A stretch of 64,000 nucleotides of DNA from Brachionus manjavacas (Eukaryota; Rotifera; Eurotatoria; Ploima; Brachionidae): assembly GCA_019054805.1 (NCBI GenBank), contig JAHQIY010000008.1:1721501-1785500 (forward strand). The letters run 5' to 3'. Positions 1 to 12,459 of the stretch are shown here, in pieces. Under the pieces are notes generated by a model. It did no database searches. It had not been told where the DNA came from and saw nothing but the letters and a program-made list of their open reading frames with translations. The position numbers were made by a program, and so were the translations under genes. How positions within the stretch are numbered: the stretch's first letter is position 1; each line of letters begins with the position of its first letter.

Positions 1-1298
1 TGCCTAAAAATTGAAATTTTTAATTTTTAATTCTGGCGTTGTAAATTAATTGATAATTATTGAAATAAGATTAGCAAAAATGGCTTGAAACATTAGCTTA
101 TACCATTTTAGCTTGCGATTCCACATCATTTCGAAGACTCCCTCGATCTCGGTCTATTTTTTTTTTGGCCGGTCATGTGGCCTTCAGACCGGCCCCAACA
201 CTAAAAAAAAATCATAAAGATGGTATTGTGATGTTTCGTGTTAAAGAACAGAACAAAATGAAAAAATTTAAATTACTAAAATTTTAGAGTTTAGCAGAAT
301 TAGATAATTGATACAACTTTGAATTTTACAGCAAGTCACAATCACGAAAATAATTTTAATTTTTTAGTAAAAAATTATTCAATTTTTTAAAAAATTTTTG
401 TAATTTTTTTATTATTTTTTACTGAACTAAATCAGAAATGTAATCTATAAAAATTTAAGAATTTAAAAAAAATATGTCACACACTTACTTCATTTATTTC
501 TTATAAGCGCAATTATTTATTGATTTATTTATTTTATTTATAAGATTGATGTATAAAAGAATTTATTTGACTGATGTTCTTGATTGCGTAAATAATTTAA
601 TAAAATAATATCAAATATATTTTTGAATTATACAGGAATGCATCTACTTCTTTTAAAATAATAGTTGATATCATTTGAAATTTTAATTAACCAAAATTAA
701 TTAAATTTTTAATTTTAACTTTAAAACCTCGAAAATCTCGTGTTTATGATCATTTTATTAGAAAAAATAACTAAGGAAACATATTTTCAAAATAAAACAA
801 AATTATTGATTTTCATTTCGAAAAGAAATTAAAAAATAAAAACAAATGTATCGCGATGTTTCACTTATTTTCTAATAAAAAATTCACATCCAAAGAAAAC
901 AGCTTTTTAATAATCTCATTTGTAAATTAAATTAATTTTCTCATAATAAAAACTTATTTAAGCATTTAAATTTTTTTCATTTTGACTAAAATATAAATTT
1001 ACAAATTAATGTTTGTAATTTAATTCATAAATATCATTTCCTTCCTTTTGTCTTTTTTAGCAATTTCTAAATTTAAAAATATTTTAAGTATAAGCGTATA
1101 ATTATTTCAAATTTTACAAAATAATTAAATTGAAATGATGTTTTCAAACGGGACCCTTTGGGTAATTGGATGAAAAAAAAAATTATTTTTGATTTTTAAT
1201 TTTAAAAAAGGATACAATAGTTGAAACCCTTTTTAATTACAATGGAGTGTAAATTTCCGTTTTTTTATTAGTAAATTTTGTCTAAAATCAATAAAAGG
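1..1298. other. Non-coding A+T-rich stretch at the left edge
   Basis: No convincing coding region, RNA gene or repeat was recognised. Near 110-205 there is a short patch richer in G+C with a GGCCGGTC / GACCGGCC inverted pair, of unknown meaning. Because the gene starting at 1299 encodes a protein that begins almost directly with its membrane segment, an upstream exon encoding an ectodomain could lie here or beyond the left edge, but none was identified. Confidence 0.5.
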
Positions 1299-1722
1299 AT
1301 GATATTTATAGTTGGCATAGTATCACTTGTATCTCTTTTATTCTCTATATCAATCTGCTGTATAGTTTGTTCAAACAAGTCAAATTACAGACGTCTTGAT
1401 CAAAGAATACATCCAGGTAGACAAAATTTTGATTATTTTGATTATTGATTTTGATTATTTAAAAGTCCAAAACGAATGTCAGAATTGCAAGTACAATCCG
1501 CCCAGAATGGTTATTTTTACTGACTATCAGACTTCAAAAATACAAAATGGCGCCTATTTTCTGGTCCCTTTTGAAGCTAATCAAATTCAGAGTAGATCAA
1601 TGAATGCTGGCATGTTTCAAGCCAAGGAAGTGAACAATTTTAATAGAGAAATTCCTCTCAATCCTCCAAACTATTTGGTTCAAGAACCTAATACAAGCAA
1701 AATTTATCCACCATTAAATTAA
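1299..1722 (+). CDS. Small single-pass membrane protein with PPxY-type tail
   Basis: Two exons, 1299-1416 and 1466-1722, are joined across a 49-bp GT-AG intron (donor GTAGAC, acceptor TTAAAAG). Reading through the donor hits TGA within a few codons, while splicing keeps the frame and gives about 124 residues. The first 24 or so residues are hydrophobic (MIFIVGIVSLVSLL...) and end in a Cys-rich stretch (ICCIVC), followed by a basic, polar tail. This looks like a signal-anchor or a transmembrane segment with the tail in the cytoplasm. The tail is proline-rich and contains NPPNY, a PPxY motif of the kind bound by WW domains, plus NPPRM and YPPLN. This layout recalls Shisa or WBP1-like adaptors, but I see no homology strong enough to name it. 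An upstream ectodomain exon is possible. It is convergent with the aquaporin gene; the stop codons lie 78 bp apart. Confidence 0.55.
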
Positions 1723-1784
1723 AAGTTCCAAAAAAATTTATTTTATTAAATAATTGTGTTAGGAGAATTTAATTAGTAAAACAA

Positions 1785-1797
1785 AATAAATTTTATT
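1785..1797. terminator. Back-to-back poly(A) signals of two convergent genes
   Basis: AATAAA on the + strand at 1785-1790 lies about 60 bp after the stop of the small membrane protein. Its mirror, AATAAA on the - strand at 1792-1797, lies immediately after the aquaporin stop. The transcripts of the two convergent genes probably overlap at their 3' ends. Confidence 0.4.
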
Positions 1798-1800
1798 TAT

Positions 1801-2947
1801 TTATGCTCTGTAAACATTTCTGGGTATATATTTCCTTGGGCACTTAAGGTTTAAGACAAATTGATAGATAAATCCGGCTAAGAGAGCGCCGACAATCGGC
1901 CCTAGCCAATAAATCCAATGATTTTCCCATATACCAGTGACCAAAGCAGGTCCAAAGCTTCTTGCCGGGTTCATACTTCCTCCAGTAAATTTGCCTCCAA
2001 ACAAACCTCCAATTACTACCGCAAGACCAATTTGTAGAGGAAAAGAGCCTCCAATATCTTTACGTGATGAGTCTACACAACTAAAGATAGTCAAGACTAG
2101 GATAAAAGTTATGATTATTTCGACGGCCAGACCCTGAACCAAATGTATGTCCGGATGCAAGGTTGTTACCGTGTCCATGATCAAACTTGCATTTTCGTTC
2201 TGATTGAAGACAAAGCCGTGTAGAATCAAAGCTCCTACATAAGCTCCAAGAAGTTGAGATACGATATAAATAATGGTCAGAAGAGGATTTATTTTGCCAG
2301 TGAATAAAAAAGCTATTGTTACTGATGGATTAAAATGACCTCCGCTAACATTGCCCATACACCATATCAATGTTGCCAGCGTAAGACCTCCGCCAAGACA
2401 CCCTTTTAAAGTTAGAAATAAAATTTATCTAATAATTGTTAATAATATAATTTAAATTTTTTAAAATATTTTCTAAAATTTTACCATTCAGAGATGGGAT
2501 TTTGTCCTCGGAAATGGGTAATCCAATGCTGCATACGTATAAAGTTAAAATTAGAGTTCCCAAAAATTCAGCCAAAGATTTCTGATAGGGACCAGGAGTT
2601 TTCAAATCTTGAAAACAGTTTGGATATGTTTTGATAGCTGTTGATTGTAAATTACAGGTTATCGATTGAGGTTCATTTTTTTCGTCATCATAGTTCAATT
2701 GAAAACATCCAGTTTGTGATAAATCAGCTCTGCTAGGATCAATGAATCTAGAGCTTTCTTCAAAAGACTCGTCATGCTCCAAACGACGAGCAGCCTTTTT
2801 CAGAGAAGACTTGGCATGCAAATTTACATTTTCATCATTCATTTTAAATTTGTTTTGAAGATTTTGGTCAACCTTTTTTATTTCAAATCTTGACGATGCT
2901 GGAAGCTGTCTTGTCATACAATCACCTAGAGGACTGTCTTCGCTCAT
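1801..2947 (-). CDS. Aquaporin, AQP8-type
   Basis: Membrane channel for water and possibly small solutes such as ammonia or hydrogen peroxide, as known for the AQP8 group. Two exons, 2485-2947 and 1801-2402, flank an 82-bp intron (donor GTAAAA). Splicing joins ...IPSLNG to CLGGGLTLATL in frame and gives 354 residues. Exon 1 encodes an unusually long polar N-terminus of roughly 120 residues before the first membrane helix (KSLAEFLGTLILTLYV). The first pore loop reads SGGHFNPSVT (residues 179-181 NPS instead of NPA); the second is intact, GGSMNPARSFGP (299-302). The helix-5 selectivity position, His in classical water channels, is Gly (VVIGGLFGG), and the loop-E position before NPA is Gly, as in AQP8. 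The end of the last helix, HWIYWLGPIVGALLAG, also resembles AQP8. The start is the first ATG of exon 1; further 5' non-coding exons cannot be excluded. Confidence 0.9.
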
Positions 2948-5900
2948 CCTAGATAAATTACAAATTAGACGTGTCTTGCTATTTTGGTCATTAGTTTTAC
3001 TTGGGTTTCTTTGTCTAATTTCAATTAATTGATTTTTTTAAAATTATGTTCAAATAAAATTTGAAAAAATAAAATTCTAAAAATTGATTTTAGTTAATGA
3101 GCTTTAATTATTTGAATTCAAGTCCTTATTTAAAATCAGGCTAAGGGTTTGAATTTTTTAAGCGTTCGCGGTTTCTATATGATGCAACAATAAACTATAA
3201 TGAATTGTTCGAGCAAAAAAATTCAATAGCTTAAGAAAAAGTTGAAAAATTTGCTTTAGAGTAAATTTTTTTTAAAAGCCAGTTGTGTTCTATATTTATA
3301 ATTTTTACATATTTTATTTTGAACAATTTAAATTCGCGGCCTAGTCGGAAAAAAAAGCTAAATTTTTTTTTCTAATATAAATGCTTCCATTATTTTCCAT
3401 TTTTTTTGCCTTTGAATTTAAATATTCCATTTAAAAATGCGAGTTTTTTTTGAAATGAAATTTTTGGCTAATTTTCTAAATAAAATTATCGATTCAAATT
3501 AGAGTGAGATTTTTTATTTAAGGCATTTCCCATGAGTTCAAATTAAATGCTTTCCGTTTTAAAGAAAAATCTACTGCTAATGACTATTACTTGGTTGATT
3601 TTTATTATTTGATCTTTATAAATTTTTTATCAACTGCTAACCATTAGAAACACGTTGATAGGTTTTTAATAAAAATCTAGTAATTTTAATTATATTGTTA
3701 CAAAGCCATTTCCTTTAAATTAGAATGATAGCTAGAAGCACCCTAAAACCAATTTTTTTTTGGCTCTACAACGATTTACTTAAAAAATTCAAAATTAATT
3801 TGCTTCTAGAAAGTGATAAAAAATTTTATCATTATTTTAGTAGTAGTCGTACAAAATACTGCGACCGAATAGGGGGTTCATAAAAACAAAATTTTCTTCC
3901 ATTTTACTTTTTTTTTTAATTTTTGCATAAAACGGTATAAATTGTTATAAATAAAATAGAGCAAAAAAAATAGTCATTTTAATATTAAAAAAAACTTATA
4001 AATCGTAGAATGAAAAAAGAAAGAAATTTAAAAAAGAATTAAAATATAACTTGATAGCTGTAATTTAATTTCATTATCATTATTGAAAAGATGAACCTTA
4101 AAAAAATTTAAAAAATAGTTTCAGGACAAGAAATTAATTCGTAATCTAACTTCAATATAAAGTTAATTAAGTAATTTTATAATGAAAAATTTAAAAAAAT
4201 AAAAAGAGGAAAACAAAATGGAGCACAATAAATGATTTTATATCATATTACAATTATTTAAAAAGCTGAAAAACTCTTTTCTTCAATTTAACAAAAATTG
4301 TTCAAATGTTAAAAAAATATTGTCACGATATTAATATCATTTTGAAAAAAATCGATTTAATTTCTTGAAGGATTGATCAATAAATTGTGTATTTTTATAC
4401 TAAAACTCGAATAAAAAACAGAATTAATAAAAGGTTTGTATCTTAAAAATTGAAAAGAAGATGAAAAAAAAATTGATTTCAAATTGAAAATTTTAATTAT
4501 TTTACCATTTGTGTAAATTAGATTTTATACATATTTTAATAATTTAGTTTCATTGAAAAAAAAATTTGATTATAATTTGACTGAATAAATTTACTGATAA
4601 TATTTATAAAAATATTTAAAAATTTGAAAAAACGTTTTCATATTAAACTGAGATTAAGAATCAAATTTGCTCTTTTCTTTATGTTATTCACTAAGTTATC
4701 CAATTTCAAAATGTACTTGAAGTGAATATTTTGCGTGATTATTAAGATGATATTTTCTAATAGCATTAAATTAAATATCTTAATTTTCTCATGCAACAAT
4801 TAAAATATAATATTTAAGTAAAAATAATAATTTCTTTAATAAATTTTACTTTATGAAAAAAAAAAATTATTTTTATCATAACATATAAATTTTGTTCTTT
4901 TAATCGACCAGTAAAAGAAAGACAGGTAAAATAAAGCAACAAAGACTCTCAAAATAATTTATAATTTATTTTTTAATAAAACTCGCTCTGTTCCCAGTTA
5001 GTAAAATTAAACTTAAAAGATACTTTAAGTGCGAAAAAAAGAAGCCTTGGTCTTGAAATAATAAAATTAGGAGTCGAAAAAAAATTATATCAAATATTAT
5101 ATCAAATATGATGAAACATAATTGTACCTCTCTACTAATGCAATGAAGCGTTTACTTTGAAATGTCATGATGGAAATTAAAATTTAAAATTTAAAAAAGA
5201 ATTTTGTATATTTTTTTAAAATTTTTCAAACAAAAATAAAACTTATATTATTTCACAAAAATTTTAATTTCAAATATGAAAATGCTTGCAATATTCACTT
5301 AAAGCAACAAAGAACACTTAAAATTTTTTTTCTATTTAAAACTGAAAAAATGTTTGAAACACCGCACATTGGTAATGTATTTCAACAGTGGATACATTTT
5401 GTAATTCAAATACAAAAAATCTAATTTATCAATAACTAGAAAATGAGTAATTTTCATAATTTATTTGAGAGTCTTTGTTTCTTCACCATCATTTAGAAAA
5501 TTTATAAAAAAAATACCTAAGGCTCTTTGCTTTTATTTATTCATCGTGTCCCATTGCATTTCTTTCAAAGTTTGAACTTGTTTTTTTGCTATTTTCAGTT
5601 AATAATCTGCTGGACAGTAACATTTAACAGAGTTCGATGCAGAATCAAAGAATTTTTGTTATTGAAATAATCCATTGTAGCTTGTCTGTTTGCTTTTTCT
5701 TCCATTTCATAATTTTTCCTCGAAATTCGGAAATCAAGTTTAAAATAAAAAACAATCATCATTTAGACTGAGACTCTCAGTTGAACTGTTTAAAAGACAA
5801 CCATAATACTTTAATTATTTATTTAAAATACTTAAATATTAAATAATACTTAATGTTGATAAATGTAGATTAATGTACATAGGTTAGAAAACAGCCGAGC

Positions 5901-6494
5901 ATGATTCAAAATTTTCAATAAAACCTAAAATAGGAAAAATCTTGATATTTTTATTCTGATTTTTTTAAAGATGGAAAAATAAATACTATAAAAAGGGTGC
6001 TACTATAAAAAGATTTTGATTCAATAATTACAAAGTTTTTCCACACATCTTTTAATATAAATAGCTTTAAAATTGAATTTTTTTTTACATATATATAATT
6101 TTTTAACAACAGAGATTATAGAAATTATAAAAATCAAAACATTTTTTTATATAGATTAATACTATCCCGGAATAATCCTATAAACAAAGTTACAACTCCA
6201 ATTCAATTCTGATTTTTCAATTAATTTTTTTCTGTGATGAACTTTCAAAATTGAGGAAAAAATTTAGAAGAAAAAACGAAGAAAAACATTTTATTGAGAA
6301 ATTTAATTAAAGAATAAAATGTAAAATTATAAAAAAAAAGGAGAGCATTTCATAGCACGAGCAGTGAAGCGTTAATTTAAAAAAATTTATGTATAAGCCT
6401 ATTTTTTAAAAGTTTGTTCGCATTAAACCGAATATCGTTTTTCTGAATTTTTGATTTTCGAAATTTTGCTCTCGAACATCCGAAAAAATTGGCA
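2948..6494. other. Long A+T-rich intergenic stretch
   Basis: No coding region of meaningful length, RNA gene or clear transposon was seen on either strand. The aquaporin promoter presumably lies at its left end. Homopolymer A and T runs are frequent. Confidence 0.5.
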
Positions 6495-6985
6495 GGATCA
6501 CAATCACACAAGACACTGTCGCCAAACCTTTACCCGAGCTTAACCCAGACAAATCAACTGGAAACGACGGTGTTCACCCATGGGTCCTTAAAGAATGTGC
6601 ACGAACACTCACTTTAACACTAATTTACCAATGCTCGCTGGACAAAAGCAAACAGTAAATTGCAAGAAGCCAATGTTACTCTGCTTTTTAAGAAAAGCAA
6701 CACAACCGAGTCATCAAATTATCGTCCAATATCGCTCACATCTATACGGTGTAAAATTTTGGAAAAAATTTTAAAATCTCAACTATTGTCCTTTCTTTGT
6801 CAAAATAAATTAATTGCAAAATAACAACGCGGATTTGTGAACAAGAAAGTCTGCGTGACTAACTTATTAGAAACATTTGATTTTGGCACAAAACAATATC
6901 GAAACTTAACTCTAAAGATATTCTTTTATGATTTTGCCAAGGCCTTCGATAAAGTGTCTCACAGAAGAAGATTTTGGGATTAAAT
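6495..6985 (+). mobile_element. LINE reverse transcriptase fragment (degenerate)
   Basis: Conceptual translation with frameshifts and stops gives a non-LTR reverse transcriptase core in the correct order: NPDKSTGNDGVHPWVLKECA (finger region), then ANVTLLFKK, SSNYRPISLTSIRCKILEKI, RGFVNKKVCVTNLLE, and FYDFAKAFDKVSHRR carrying the motif A aspartate. This order is typical of CR1/Jockey-type LINEs. The copy stops after motif A, so the catalytic YADD/FADD box and the 3' end are missing, and it begins without an endonuclease. It is a dead, truncated copy, probably of a family related to but distinct from the one at 8090-9712. Confidence 0.8.
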
Positions 6986-8089
6986 TTGATAATAAAAAAA
7001 TTATTACTTTTGTATAACAATAAAAAAAAATTTTAGATTGCGTATAGAAAATATTTTATTAATATAAACTGTTTTTTAATTAAAAAAAATTTGAAAATAA
7101 ACAATAATGGAAAAATAGAAATTAGCGGTTCTCCATAAAAGATAAATGTCATTTTTAATTTGATAGCCCAAAAATAAAGAGTATTTAATTTCCAAAAGGT
7201 TTTCGAAACAGTCTAACTCTAGTATTCCTAAGTCAATACAAAGTGAGATTTTATTTTACTAAAAAAAACTAGTTCAAAATTTAAATTTTGTCTCCATATT
7301 TAAATATTTAAATTTTTATTGAATTTTTTTGTTTATTTTTTTTGTGCAAAAAAAAAATCTATCTTTTATGAAAATTTTTATTCAAAAAGAAATTCAAAAA
7401 TTTATTTTTTTGATTTCTCCGCTGTAACTTAAATAATTTGTTTAATTTCCATGCGCACTGAAAAGAAGTTCAGGACAGCCTGAGATTTAAATGTCTTGAA
7501 CTTTTTTTTCTTAATCAATTTTTTATTTTTTCAATTAAATGATTTAGAAAAATTCAAATTTGATATATAAAATTAAATAAGGTAGATAATTTTTAATTGT
7601 TCTTTAATTTTATTTTGCACCTGCTCTTTAATTGAATTTAAACTGCAATAAACATTACAACTACTTAAATTGCTGCAAATTTTGACAACAAAAATCTTAA
7701 TACATAAAAAATAATTCAAAATTTTGATTCATTCTAAATATTATACTTCTTCAATTTCTGCATTTAAAATCATTTTGATTCCTATTCTCTAAAAATTGTT
7801 TTTAAAAGATATCTAGTAATTTTGCATTTAAAAAGTAAATAGATAGAAAAATAGCTTTAAATTCTTTTCCCTTTGATTTAGCTAAGATAAGTTTTAATTT
7901 TATAAAATTTTTTGTTTAGATCTTTAGAATTTTTTCCAAAATCTTACTTGATTAACTTAAAAATTAGTATTATTCAACATAATTTATTTTTTTATTGGAA
8001 ATTTTTTTTTTTCAAACTTAAATAATTTTTCAACCGTTTTTTAAATTTTAAAAAGATTTATAATCTAAATAAAAAACTAGATTTTTCAA
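6986..8089. other. A+T-rich spacer between two LINE fragments
   Basis: Nothing recognisable; no coding region over 60 residues with protein-like composition. It may contain eroded LINE sequence. Confidence 0.4.
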
Positions 8090-9712
8090 GTGAAGTTTTG
8101 AAAAGGAAAAAGATGTTGTTCAAATTTTTTGGAACAACATTACCTTTTTGGACATTAATGACTCGTCTGCCGATCAACTCATTAATGTGAAAAAGGTTAG
8201 AGAAAAAACATAAAAGTAAGACTCGAAAATGGCCATTGGACCCGACAAGATTCATGGTTTTGTACTTAAAAATTGTGCTGAGTCGTTTGCTCTTACTCTT
8301 TCAATAATTTACAGAAAGTCGTTAACCGTAGGGGAGTTACCTAAAGTTTGGAAGCAAGCAAATGTAACGCCTTTACATAAAGGGGATTCGAGACTCTCTC
8401 CTAAGCATTATCGTCCCGTATCATTAACGTTTATTGTATGCAAAGTCCTGTAGTCCACAATTAAAGAATCAATGTTAGAGCACTTACTGAGAAACAAGTT
8501 AATCAATATCACAGCAAAAACAGTTTTCTACCAAAAAAAGCGTGCTTGGAGACTTTAGATCTCATTTCTGAAGCAATTTCTCAAGGTTTACCAGTTGATA
8601 TCTTTTAAACAGATTTCGCAAAGGCTTTAGATAAAGTCTCCCACAGAAAGCTTTTGTAATAACTCATGTTTTTTGGTTTTGGTAATGGCCTGATCAATTG
8701 GATAAGGCGTTTCTGTTAGAACGTTCTCAAAGGGGAGTGTTAGGGGACACTAGCTCATTTTGGATTAAAGTTGGAGTTACACAAGGTTCAGTGCTCGGTC
8801 CTCTACTCTTTTTATTTATATAAATGATATATTGGATATTGTCCAAAAAAAGGTGTGAAGCTTATGCTGATGACACGAAGATCTTATCAACAGTTAATAA
8901 TTTTAACTCGATTTATAAGCTACAATCAGATCTCAGCTAAATGTAGAAAAATGTTAAGTAGTACATTTTGGTATAAATAATCCCGAGTTTGAGTACAAGA
9001 TTGGTTTGAAGCCCCTGAGTAAATCAAAATGCGAAAGAGATTTAGGTATTTAAATACAGAATGATTTAAAATGGGACAGACAAGTCAAGAATGCAACAGC
9101 TAAAGCAAATAGAATGTTGGGTATAATTAGGAAAGCATTTAAGTGTCCGTGCAGCGAGACTATCAAACTATTGTATTGCTCTATGGTTAGACCGTACCTC
9201 GAGTAAGCTGTTTTGGAAAAGGATATAAATGAGCTTGAGAAAGTTCAACGAAGAGAAACAAAATTGATTCCAGAACTGCGTGATTTGGATTATCAACAAC
9301 GTTTGTCAAAGCTAAAGTTAACTAACCTGAGGACAAGAAGTTTAAGGGGTGACCTTATTCAAATGTACAAAGTGGTAAACAATTACGAACAAATGAATTT
9401 AACATAGGAATCAACTAGAGTCTAAACACAAGATCCGGAAGCCGAAGATATGAATTAAGGAGAAATATCTTTTGTCTAACGCGTGAATATGAAAATAATT
9501 GTCTTTCTAGATTTAACTTTTTTACAAATAGAGTCGTGAATGGATGGGACAAACTCCCGGAAGATGTGGTAAATGCGAAGAACCTGAAAAGTTTTAAAGC
9601 GAAACTTGATGTTTGGATGTCGAAACAAAAAGAAGCGACTGCTAAAAATCTTTGGAGTTATGCTTAGATAACCTCCAAGCTGCAGTTTAAACTACTTCTA
9701 CTACTACTACTT
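8090..9712 (+). mobile_element. 5'-truncated CR1-like LINE with ACT tail
   Basis: The remnant covers the reverse transcriptase and the 3' end of a LINE. Recognisable blocks in order are MAIGPDKIHGFVLKNCAES, WKQANVTPLHKGDS, KHYRPVSLTFIVCKVL, a motif A region (8605-8650), VTQGSVLGPLLF, EAYADDTKIL (catalytic YADD, near 8868), KLTNLRTRSLRGDLIQMYK (9326-9378), and the C-terminal NGWDKLPEDVVNAK region (9540-9580). Multiple stops and frameshifts show it is dead. The copy ends in a short ACT/TAC microsatellite at about 9697-9712, which looks like the 3' tail of the family. The minus-strand fragment at 43200-43660 shares the same C-terminal protein end and a similar tail. Confidence 0.82.
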
Positions 9713-10294
9713 TGGTCAAAATATCAAAAGCTGTACGATTGGAATCATAAGTCTCTTATTTAAAAGATTTATATGAATCGTTTAATATGTAAATACTCTT
9801 TTTTTTAGATAAGGAAATAATTCGATCAAGTTTCTGTTTTGTTGAAACCTTGATTGTCTTCCATTGTCGATTATTATATCAAAAAGCGAGCCAAATTCCA
9901 ATCGTTTCAATGCATTGAAATCACTTTTACTTCCAATTAATAAATTTTAAGGTTTAATTTTAGTATTAAATCACAACCTTGGTCATATTCCAAAATAGAT
10001 ATTATTGAATTTTACAGATACTCTGTGATATAGCGACATCTTTGTCGATATCACTGGAAAGTTAATTAACTTAACCATGATCGTTTAAGTTAACAAGGAG
10101 CATAAATAGATGATCCAATACGTCTTACGACAAGATCGGAAAGACGGGCCCAAGGGTACTAATGTAAACATTACAAACATCTTCCAAAATAATAAGGATT
10201 TACCAGTTCCGTAGACAAGCCTAATTTCGAACACTTAGATTTTTTCATTTCGAATTGGACCAATAAACTATCCAATAAAATAGTACAATTTATG
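9713..10294. other. Non-coding flank left of the hAT block
   Basis: Mostly A+T-rich with no confident gene. A patch at about 10080-10200 is richer in G+C and can be read from an ATG at 10111 as MIQYVLRQDRKDGPKG followed by a possible GTACTA donor. This may be an old exon or a repeat, and I do not recognise it. Confidence 0.35.
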
Positions 10295-10302
10295 GATATA
10301 TT
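10295..10302. repeat. Left 8-bp target-site duplication, GATATATT
   Basis: The eight bases directly before the first base of the hAT terminal repeat (TAGGGTTGGTCGACC at 10303) are GATATATT. The identical word follows directly after the right terminal repeat at 24774-24781. hAT transposases generate 8-bp duplications. Confidence 0.65.
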
Positions 10303-12180
10303 TAGGGTTGGTCGACCGGTAGGAGGTAACCGGTTTTTAACCGGTTAAGTTTTAAGCCAATTAGGATGTATAACCGGTTATCAAATTGAGATGAATTTTC
10401 TGGTGATATTTTTCTTTATTTTTATTTTTTAATAAAATTATTTTTAAAAAATCAGATTTTGAAAATTTTCACAAAGAAGTCTTTTTGAAAATAACAATAT
10501 AATATTTTCTTTTGAACATGCGTTTTTTTCTCATAAAAAATATTTCAAAAAATTAGCTTTCTATTGAATTTAATTTTCTTGAATAAAAAAAAATTGGTGC
10601 ACCATGAAATTCTAGCACTTTTAGAAGCAATAAAATTTAAAAAAAAAATCTAAGCTTATGAAGCTTCTTTAATATTAATACATTTAAAATCTTATTCAAA
10701 CCAAAATTAAAAAAAATTGTATTAAATTAAATTATCTCACTTATTTGAAATTCCGATGTCAAGTAATTTGATTGATTCAAATCCTCAGATGGTTTTTCCA
10801 GTCTTGAAAAGAAGAAACGAAAGTGTTGTATGGAAATATATGAAAAAATATGAGAACAAAATTGTTTGCCAAGTAATCAATTGTTCGGCAGAATAACTAT
10901 TTCAAAACTATTTCAAGTTTGATGGCTGTTCATTTAGCTTACATTCATGAGATTCATGAAACAGGAATTGAAGACAATTCTGGAGAAACAACTTGCCCTA
11001 AAAGTCCAAGATCAAAACAAAATTTCTGAGCTCTTTATCGTTTTTGTTGAATCAAATATCCAATCATTTAGTAAAGCAGACGGTACAAAGTTTAGAAAGT
11101 TTGTCTTTCCTTTAAAACCACTTTTTGTTCTTCCGTATAGAAAAACTGTTCGGGAAATGATAGAAAGAAAGTTTGATGAAAAAAAGAATGAATTAAAGGA
11201 TATTCTTGCAATTAGCATATCGAAGATAAATTTGTCATGTGATATTTGGACTTCATTGAGTAAAGTTCCTTATCTTGCAGTTAACTGCCATTTTATTACA
11301 AATGATTGGAAGCTAAACGAATATATGTTGGATATTATTTATTTTCCACATCCTCATGATGCAAGTTTTATTAGCAATACAGTTTTAGAGGTTGAATTTT
11401 GTTTAATAAAAATTTAAAATTATTTTTATTTTGGAATATAGATACTGAATGATTTCCAAATATCTAATAAGTTTCACTCATTTACAAGTGACAGTGCTGC
11501 AAATATGGTTTTAGCGGCTGAAATGTTTTGTTCCAACCAAGAAAAATCTTTTCATGTTCGATGTGCAACCTATATATTGAATCTAATAGTGCAAACTGGT
11601 TTGGAAAATGATTTGTTCAAAAGAAAAGATAGAAAAGATTAGATACTACTTGAAAAAAATTCATTCATCAACAAAATAAATTCAATTTTTTGAGAGTCAA
11701 ACGGTTTCAAAAAATGAGCCAAAACTAAAAGTTGAACTTGATGTCGAAACTAGATGGAATTCGACACATGAAATGCTACAAGTCGCAATAAAAGTAAGAA
11801 AATCAATTACAGCGACTTAAATCCATCTTGAGAATGAAAAAGACTCAATTTTCCAAGAATTGAAACAACTGATTGGAATTATGCTGAAAAATTTATAGAT
11901 TTATTAGAGCCATTTAGACAGGGTAAAATAATTGATTCTTTTAAGATATTAATCTAAATATTGATTTAAAGGAACTATTGATCTTTCTTTTTCTAAGAAT
12001 TTTTCTTCGTCTCATTTCCATGCTTTTAACAAGTAAAAGATGATTTAAACTAGTTTGAAGCTGATAAAAAATTTGATTTTGTTCATGATGCGATCAGAAT
12101 TATGAAATCAAAATTTGAAGAAAACTGGATTAAAATTTTGGATAAAACACTAATCTGTCATGTTTTGGATCTAAGATTTT
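10303..12180 (+). mobile_element. hAT transposon copy 1, right end missing
   Basis: It starts with the terminal repeat TAGGGTTGGTCGACCGGT and several subterminal ACCGGT words. A transposase remnant follows: a BED-finger region from an ATG at 10756 (VWKYMKKYE, then two Cys), interrupted by a stop and frameshift, then a long piece at 10947-11390 with the hAT block INLSCDIWTSLSKVPYLAV. A 51-bp intron (11391-11441, acceptor TATAG) splices into ILNDFQISNKFHSFTSD and HVRCATYILNLIV. The copy is nearly identical to copy 2 (offset about 11,678 bp). Similarity stops near 12180, before the C-terminal dimerisation domain and right inverted repeat. The copy is non-autonomous. Confidence 0.85.
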
Positions 12181-12459
12181 AAAAAATAATCTTCTTAACT
12201 TGACTACAATCAAAATTTAATAGTCAAACGGAAGTGTTACTGTGTTGTCATCAAAGTTTAAAATTGGCGCTAGATTCATAACAAATCAACGATTGATTGA
12301 GGAAATTAATTAAATCAAATCAAATTACATTTCTCATAATAATCTAATCAGAATCGATTATAATACGATCAAATTTCAAATTCATAATTTGAAAAAAGCT
12401 CTTTTTCAATCTTGTCGTTTGGCTTAGCAAATTTGAAAAATCAAATTTTATTAATAGCG

